Shown: in pieces, positions 60,333-64,000 of the stretch | Numbering within the stretch: the first letter of the stretch is position 1 | Layout: every line of letters begins with the position of its first letter | Position numbers and translations under genes: made by a program | Assembly (NCBI RefSeq): GCF_001420995.1 | Contig: NZ_CP012184.1 | Coordinates: forward strand, 2,464,501 to 2,528,500 | DNA from: Pseudonocardia sp. EC080619-01 | GTDB lineage: Bacteria > Actinomycetota > Actinomycetes > Mycobacteriales > Pseudonocardiaceae | DNA length: 64,000 nucleotides | Direction of reading: 5' to 3' | The notes under the pieces: model-generated | What the model saw: only the letters and a program-made list of their open reading frames with translations | What the model was told of the DNA's origin: nothing | Database searches by the model: none

Positions 60333-61625
60333 GTGCTGTCGCTCCCCGAACTGTTGCGAGCCCTGGACACCGGCGGGATCTCCCCCACCGAGCACGTCGA
60401 CGACGTCCTCGCCCGGCTGGAACGGGACGAGACCAACTGCGTGATCGAGCTCGACGCCGACCGCGCCCGGGCCCGCGCGGCCGAGCTGACGGCGATGTCC
60501 GCCCGCGGGGAGCGGGCCGGGCCGCTGCACGGCGTCGCGGTCGGGATCAAGGACCTGATCGACGTCGCGGGGCTGCCGACCCGGTGCGGGTCCCGGATCC
60601 TCGCCGACGCCCCGCCCGCGGGCGCCGACGCACCGGTCGTCGCGATGCTGCGGGCGGCCGGGGCGGTCGTCGTCGGGAAGCTGCACACCCACGAGTTCGC
60701 CTACGGGCCGGTCGGCGACGTCGCGGCGACCGGCCCGGCCCGCAACCCGCACGACCTGTCCCGGGTGACGGGCGGGTCGTCGTCGGGGTCCGCGGCGGCC
60801 GTCGCCGCGGGGCACCTGCCGCTGGCCGTCGGGACCGACACCGGGGCCAGCGTCCGCACCCCGGCCGCGCTCTGCGGCGTCGCCGGGCTCAAGCCGCGGC
60901 GCGGCGCGCTCCCGGGCGCGGGGGTGTTCCCGCTGGCCGAGTCGTTCGACACCGTCGGCCTGATCGCGGCCGACGCGGCCGGGCTCGCGACGGCCCGGGC
61001 CGCGCTGGGTGCCGCGGGACCGGCCGCCGACGGCCGTCGGCTGCGGATCGGCGTCGCGACCGGTGCCTGGTGGCGGCCGCACGACACCGCGATCGCCGAC
61101 GCCGTCCGGGGTGCGGCGGACGCGCTCGCCGCGCTCGGCCACCCGGTGTCCGACCAGGACACCCCCGACGTCGCGGAGCTGGCCGCGACGTACGCGACGA
61201 TCACCGGCGCGGAGGCGTACGCGACGCACCGGAGGTGGTACGCCACCCGCCGCGACGAGTACCAGCCGGCGACGGCCGCGCGGTTCGTCCGGTCCGCCGA
61301 CGCCCCCGCCCATCACTACATCGACGCGAGGCGGGACCGCGCCCGGCTCTCCGCCGCGTTCCTCGACCGGCTGACCTGCGACGTCCTCCTCTGCCCCACC
61401 ACGAAGCTGCGGGCGACACCGATCGGCGAGGAGGAGTCCGCGGGGGCGTCGGTCATGCTCTCGCTGCTCGAGGCGACGGTGCCGTTCAACCTCACCGACC
61501 GCCCGGTGGTGGCGCTGCCGGTGCCGGTGCCGGGGCTCCCGGCCGGCGTCCAGCTCGCCGGGATCACCGTCGGCGAGGACGTCCTGCTGGACCTGGGGCG
61601 CGCGCTCGAGGGGGCACTGCGGTGA
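60333..61625 (+). CDS. Amidase signature-family hydrolase
   Basis: A 430-residue amidase. The Ser-cisSer-Lys triad is visible: Lys73 in GIKDLIDVAG, cis-Ser in TGGSSSGSA (about 149), and the nucleophile Ser173 in DTGASVRTP. The substrate could be an amide, a carbamate or allophanate-like; no GatB/GatC partner is nearby, so it is not the tRNA amidotransferase. GTG at 60333 has CACGCT six bases upstream. Its stop overlaps the next start (GTGA). Confidence 0.93.
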   Translation: MLSLPELLRALDTGGISPTEHVDDVLARLERDETNCVIELDADRARARAAELTAMSARGERAGPLHGVAVGIKDLIDVAGLPTRCGSRILADAPPAGADAPVVAMLRAAGAVVVGKLHTHEFAYGPVGDVAATGPARNPHDLSRVTGGSSSGSAAAVAAGHLPLAVGTDTGASVRTPAALCGVAGLKPRRGALPGAGVFPLAESFDTVGLIAADAAGLATARAALGAAGPAADGRRLRIGVATGAWWRPHDTAIADAVRGAADALAALGHPVSDQDTPDVAELAATYATITGAEAYATHRRWYATRRDEYQPATAARFVRSADAPAHHYIDARRDRARLSAAFLDRLTCDVLLCPTTKLRATPIGEEESAGASVMLSLLEATVPFNLTDRPVVALPVPVPGLPAGVQLAGITVGEDVLLDLGRALEGALR

Positions 61626-62254
61626 TCCTCCCGGTCGCGGTGGCGCGCGGGGTCGCCGCGGGCGAGGTGGACCGCGTCTACCGCCGGTGGGCACGGCCGC
61701 GGGTCCGAGCCGGCTCGACGCTGCGGACCGCGGCGGGCGTCGTGGAGATCGTCGCGGTCGAGCAGGTCGATCCGGCGACCCTCACCGACGACGACGCCCG
61801 CGCCGCCGGTGCGGCGTCCGCGGCCGAGGTGCTGCGGTCGTTCCGCCGGTCCCGGAGCACCTCGTCACCTGGTGCCGCACCCCGCGCGCCGGGTGCGGCG
61901 ACCGGCGACGGGGTGCGCGACGAGGACCCGGTCTGGCGGATCCGGCTGCGTGCGGCGGGTGCGGATCCGCGGATCGCGCTGCGGGAGTCCGTGGACGGCC
62001 TCGACGCGACCGCGGCGCGGCTGGACCGGCTCGACCGGGCGTCGCGGCACGGGCCGTGGACGCGGGCGACGCTGCGGCTGGTCGCGGCGCACCCCGGGGA
62101 GCGCGCCGCCGCTCTCGCCGCGCGGGCCGGGCGGGAGCGGGACCCGTTCAAGCTCGACGTCCGCAAGCTCAAGGACCTCGGGCTGACCGAGAGCCTGGAG
62201 ATCGGCTACCGGATCTCGCCGCGCGGTGCGGCGTTCCTGGAGTCCGGGGCGTGA
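61622..62254 (+). CDS. ASCH/PUA-like domain protein
   Basis: A 210-residue protein. The N-terminal part (about 1-80; YRRWARPRVRAGSTLRT, VEQVDPATLTDDDARAAG) fits an ASCH-type PUA-like fold, associated with RNA binding or small amidohydrolase activity. The C-terminal part (about 130-205; ASRHGPWTRATLRLVAAHPG, FKLDVRKLKDLGLTESL) looks like a DNA/RNA-binding helical region. It overlaps the amidase stop by four bases, so it is translationally coupled. Confidence 0.78.
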   Translation: MILPVAVARGVAAGEVDRVYRRWARPRVRAGSTLRTAAGVVEIVAVEQVDPATLTDDDARAAGAASAAEVLRSFRRSRSTSSPGAAPRAPGAATGDGVRDEDPVWRIRLRAAGADPRIALRESVDGLDATAARLDRLDRASRHGPWTRATLRLVAAHPGERAAALAARAGRERDPFKLDVRKLKDLGLTESLEIGYRISPRGAAFLESGA

Positions 62255-62292
62255 TCGAGGGGGCTGCGGGCGGGTCTCTACCCTTCGGACGC

Positions 62293-63237
62293 ATGCGAGC
62301 GGTGTGCGTGCTGGGGACCGGACTGATCGGCGGGTCGCTGATGCGGGCCGCGGCCCGTGCCGGGCGGGAGGTCTGGGGGACCGCCGCGTCCGACGCCACC
62401 GCGGCGGCCGCCGTCGCCGACGGGTTCGACGTCACCACCGACACCGACGCCGCGCTGACCCGGGCCGCCGACTCCGATGCGCTGGTCGTCGTCGCCGTCC
62501 CGCTGACGGCGCTGGAACCGGTGCTCCGGCGGATCGACGCCGTCGCCCCCGCCTGCCGGCTCACCGACGCGGTGAGCGTCAAGATCCCGGTCGCCGACGC
62601 CGTCGCCGAGTTCGCGCCGCAGGCCCGCTACGTCGGCGGGCACCCGATGGCCGGCACCGCCGAGTCCGGCTGGGCCGCCGGGGACCCGGACCTGTTCGGC
62701 GACGCCGCCTGGGTGGTCGCCGCCGACGACGGTCTCGACGTCGACGTGTGGCGCGACGTCGCCGAGCTGGCCTGGGCCTGCGGGGCGCGGGTCGTGCCGT
62801 CGGCGGTCGACGAGCACGACACGGCCGTCGCCCGGATCTCGCACCTGCCGCACCTGTTCGCGGCGGTGCTTGCGTCGGTCGGCGCCGGGGAGCAGGGCGA
62901 CGATCTCGCGCTGGCGCTGTCCGCGAGCTCGTTCGCCGACGGCACCCGGGTCGCCGGCACCCGGCCCGAGCTGGTGCTCGCGATGTGCGAGGGCAACCGG
63001 GCCGCGCTGCTCGGCGCCGTCGACGACGCGCTGGGCCGCCTCGGCGCGATGCGCGGCGCGCTGGCGTCGACCGGCGGGCTGGCGGCGACCGTGCGGTCCG
63101 GGCACGAGGCGCGGATGCGCTGGGCCGCCACCCGCGAGCCGCTCGCGCTGCCGGTCTCCCTCGACGGCGACGGCGTGTTCGCCGAGCTGCGCGAGCTGGG
63201 CCGCCGCGGCGACGTCGTGGAGCCCTGGAAGTCCTAG
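62293..63237 (+). CDS. tyrA: Prephenate dehydrogenase
   Basis: A 314-residue enzyme converting prephenate to 4-hydroxyphenylpyruvate for tyrosine. Rossmann motif LGTGLIGGSL is near the start. The catalytic region has GGHPMAGTAESGW (His and Ser) and DEHDTAVARISHLPHL. ATG at 62293 is leaderless, with TACCCT ending eight bases upstream; GTG at 62251, overlapping the ASCH stop, is an alternative. No ACT domain. The stop overlaps that of the convergent gene by three bases. Confidence 0.93.
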   Translation: MRAVCVLGTGLIGGSLMRAAARAGREVWGTAASDATAAAAVADGFDVTTDTDAALTRAADSDALVVVAVPLTALEPVLRRIDAVAPACRLTDAVSVKIPVADAVAEFAPQARYVGGHPMAGTAESGWAAGDPDLFGDAAWVVAADDGLDVDVWRDVAELAWACGARVVPSAVDEHDTAVARISHLPHLFAAVLASVGAGEQGDDLALALSASSFADGTRVAGTRPELVLAMCEGNRAALLGAVDDALGRLGAMRGALASTGGLAATVRSGHEARMRWAATREPLALPVSLDGDGVFAELRELGRRGDVVEPWKS

Positions 63238-63833
63238 AGGTCCACCCGGGTGGCGATGCCCGGGTAGTCGAGCACGAACCCGTCGGCGTCGACGGTCATG
63301 TCGGCGGCGACGTCCCCGGCCGCGAACCCGACGACGGCGGGCCCGGCCGCGGATGCCGACCTCACCGTCCGGTAGGTCTGCTCGGTGGCCTCCACCGCGA
63401 GCGTCGGCAGGTCCACGAAGACCATCGGCAGGACGTGTTCGGCCGGGTCGCGGTGCAGGCCGAGCCAGCGGATCGGCAGCGCGTTGAACACGGGGCTGAA
63501 CGCGAGGTCGACGTCGCGGGCGCCGGAGAACGCACCCCGGGTGCCGCCGGAGCCGTCGTCGACCAGCCAGACGCCGTCGGTGCTGCGGGAGATCGTGAGC
63601 TGCTGCTCGCCCTCGGCCGTCGCGACGTCGACCGCGAGCCGGGACAGCGCCCCGTCGCCGGCGACGACCAGCCGGTACGACGCCGTCAGCACACCCTCGG
63701 GCGTGCCGCGGATCATCCGGCCGACCGCGCGGAAACCGCCACCGGCCACCGTGATGCGGGCGGACTCCAGCCCGGTCGCGGCGCCGGCCTCCGGGCCGGA
63801 CCGCCAGCTCAGCATGACCGCCATGCACACCAC
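63234..63833 (-). CDS. Putative glycolipid-binding protein (DUF1089)
   Basis: A 199-residue protein of the putative glycolipid-binding (DUF1089) family, with the typical start LSWRSG...LESARI, VLTASYRLVV, the GVWLVDD strand and DVDLAFSPVFNALPIRWLGL. It has no signal peptide. The role is untested; the name comes from fold similarity. GTG at 63833 is leaderless by GATCCT six bases upstream; ATG at 63824 is possible. Convergent with tyrA. Confidence 0.83.
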   Translation of the reverse strand: MVCMAVMLSWRSGPEAGAATGLESARITVAGGGFRAVGRMIRGTPEGVLTASYRLVVAGDGALSRLAVDVATAEGEQQLTISRSTDGVWLVDDGSGGTRGAFSGARDVDLAFSPVFNALPIRWLGLHRDPAEHVLPMVFVDLPTLAVEATEQTYRTVRSASAAGPAVVGFAAGDVAADMTVDADGFVLDYPGIATRVDL

Positions 63834-63906
63834 CGTTCGAGGATCGCCTCAGACCAGGTCCGGCACGCCGCGCCGCGTGCACGGAAGAGTGATGATCGTG
63901 TCATCC

Positions 63907-64000
63907 TCACGGCTCCCGTTGCACCCCGGTGGGGTCGACGTCGTCGCGGATCCCCCGGAACACCGGCTGGCGCAGCCGGCCGGCCGCCGTCCAGCCGAGG
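63907..64000 (-). CDS. ATP-dependent DNA ligase (C-terminal fragment)
   Basis: Only the last 30 codons are in the window. They read LGWTAAGRLRQPVFRGIRDD and end in VQREP-stop, matching the C-terminal OB-fold end of actinobacterial LigD/LigC-type ATP-dependent ligases. The rest lies beyond base 64000. A fragment, so family assignment is by the tail motif alone. Confidence 0.7.
   Translation of the reverse strand, partial: LGWTAAGRLRQPVFRGIRDDVDPTGVQREP

Noticed and set aside
58587..61694. 1035-codon minus-strand frame opposite the MHS transporter and amidase
   Set aside because: Arg/Gly/His-rich with no domain signature; the opposite strand holds two well-conserved enzymes.

Overview
The window is very GC-rich with strong third-position GC bias. 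Its gene families are actinobacterial: F420/flavin luciferase-like oxidoreductases, an XRE regulator with a DUF5753-type C-terminus, a WhiA-like protein, PASTA/excalibur and DUF1707 proteins, a TIGR03941-type TadA partner, and the dnaX - SRP RNA - tRNA-Ser block. A Pseudonocardia-like member of the Pseudonocardiales fits best. That placement is inference from gene content. No rRNA, CRISPR array, transposase or phage gene was seen. Both edges cut genes: an SDR dehydrogenase at base 1 and an ATP-dependent DNA ligase at base 64000.

Layout. 1-7.6 kb: SDR and its TetR repressor with shared operator sites, an F420-type oxidoreductase, a prolyl oligopeptidase behind a MerR-type 19-bp-spacer promoter, the MerR gene, DUF4287, DUF418 and a phosphotransferase. 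7.6-13.1 kb: a one-direction cluster of unknown function, read from 13.1 kb downward as TetR, a 67-residue Cys-rich protein, a perfect hairpin, a WhiA paralogue, an ATP-grasp ligase and a protein with a papain-like Gln/Cys/His/Asn set. 13.2-20.5 kb: TetR-controlled redox genes and small envelope proteins. 20.5-28.2 kb: a second prolyl oligopeptidase, a Fic AMP-transferase behind a perfect 22-bp inverted repeat, ArsC, catalase, an MFS exporter and an endonuclease/exonuclease/phosphatase protein. 28.2-34 kb: lysC-asd, a compact divergent pair of zinc-binding small proteins, and leuA with a Leu-Leu-Leu leader peptide. 34-39.8 kb: a dppABCDF-type peptide importer. 39.9-46.2 kb: an XRE regulator with a phased operator array, recR-ybaB, a secreted amidase, dnaX, SRP RNA and tRNA-Ser(GGA). 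46.2-54.8 kb: SnoaL-like proteins, a manganese-type ABC importer with a DtxR-like operator, a guanidine-exporter-like SMR protein, and an isoquinoline-oxidoreductase-type molybdoenzyme. 54.8-64 kb: tRNA-Ser(CGA)-tadA, an M20 amidohydrolase, an MHS-type MFS transporter, an amidase, an ASCH-domain protein and tyrA.

Start choices rest on two signals. Some genes have a GGAGG-like ribosome binding site 5-10 nt upstream. Many others have no such site but carry an nAnnnT -10 box ending 6-8 nt before ATG/GTG, the pattern of leaderless actinobacterial transcripts.

The least explained region is the 7.6-12.3 kb ATP-grasp/peptidase/WhiA-like cluster. Several regulatory elements can be read directly: two families of TetR sites, the MerR promoter, the Fic repeat, a DtxR-like box, a phased TGCAA array, the leuA attenuator, and a dispersed terminator-like hairpin present twice.
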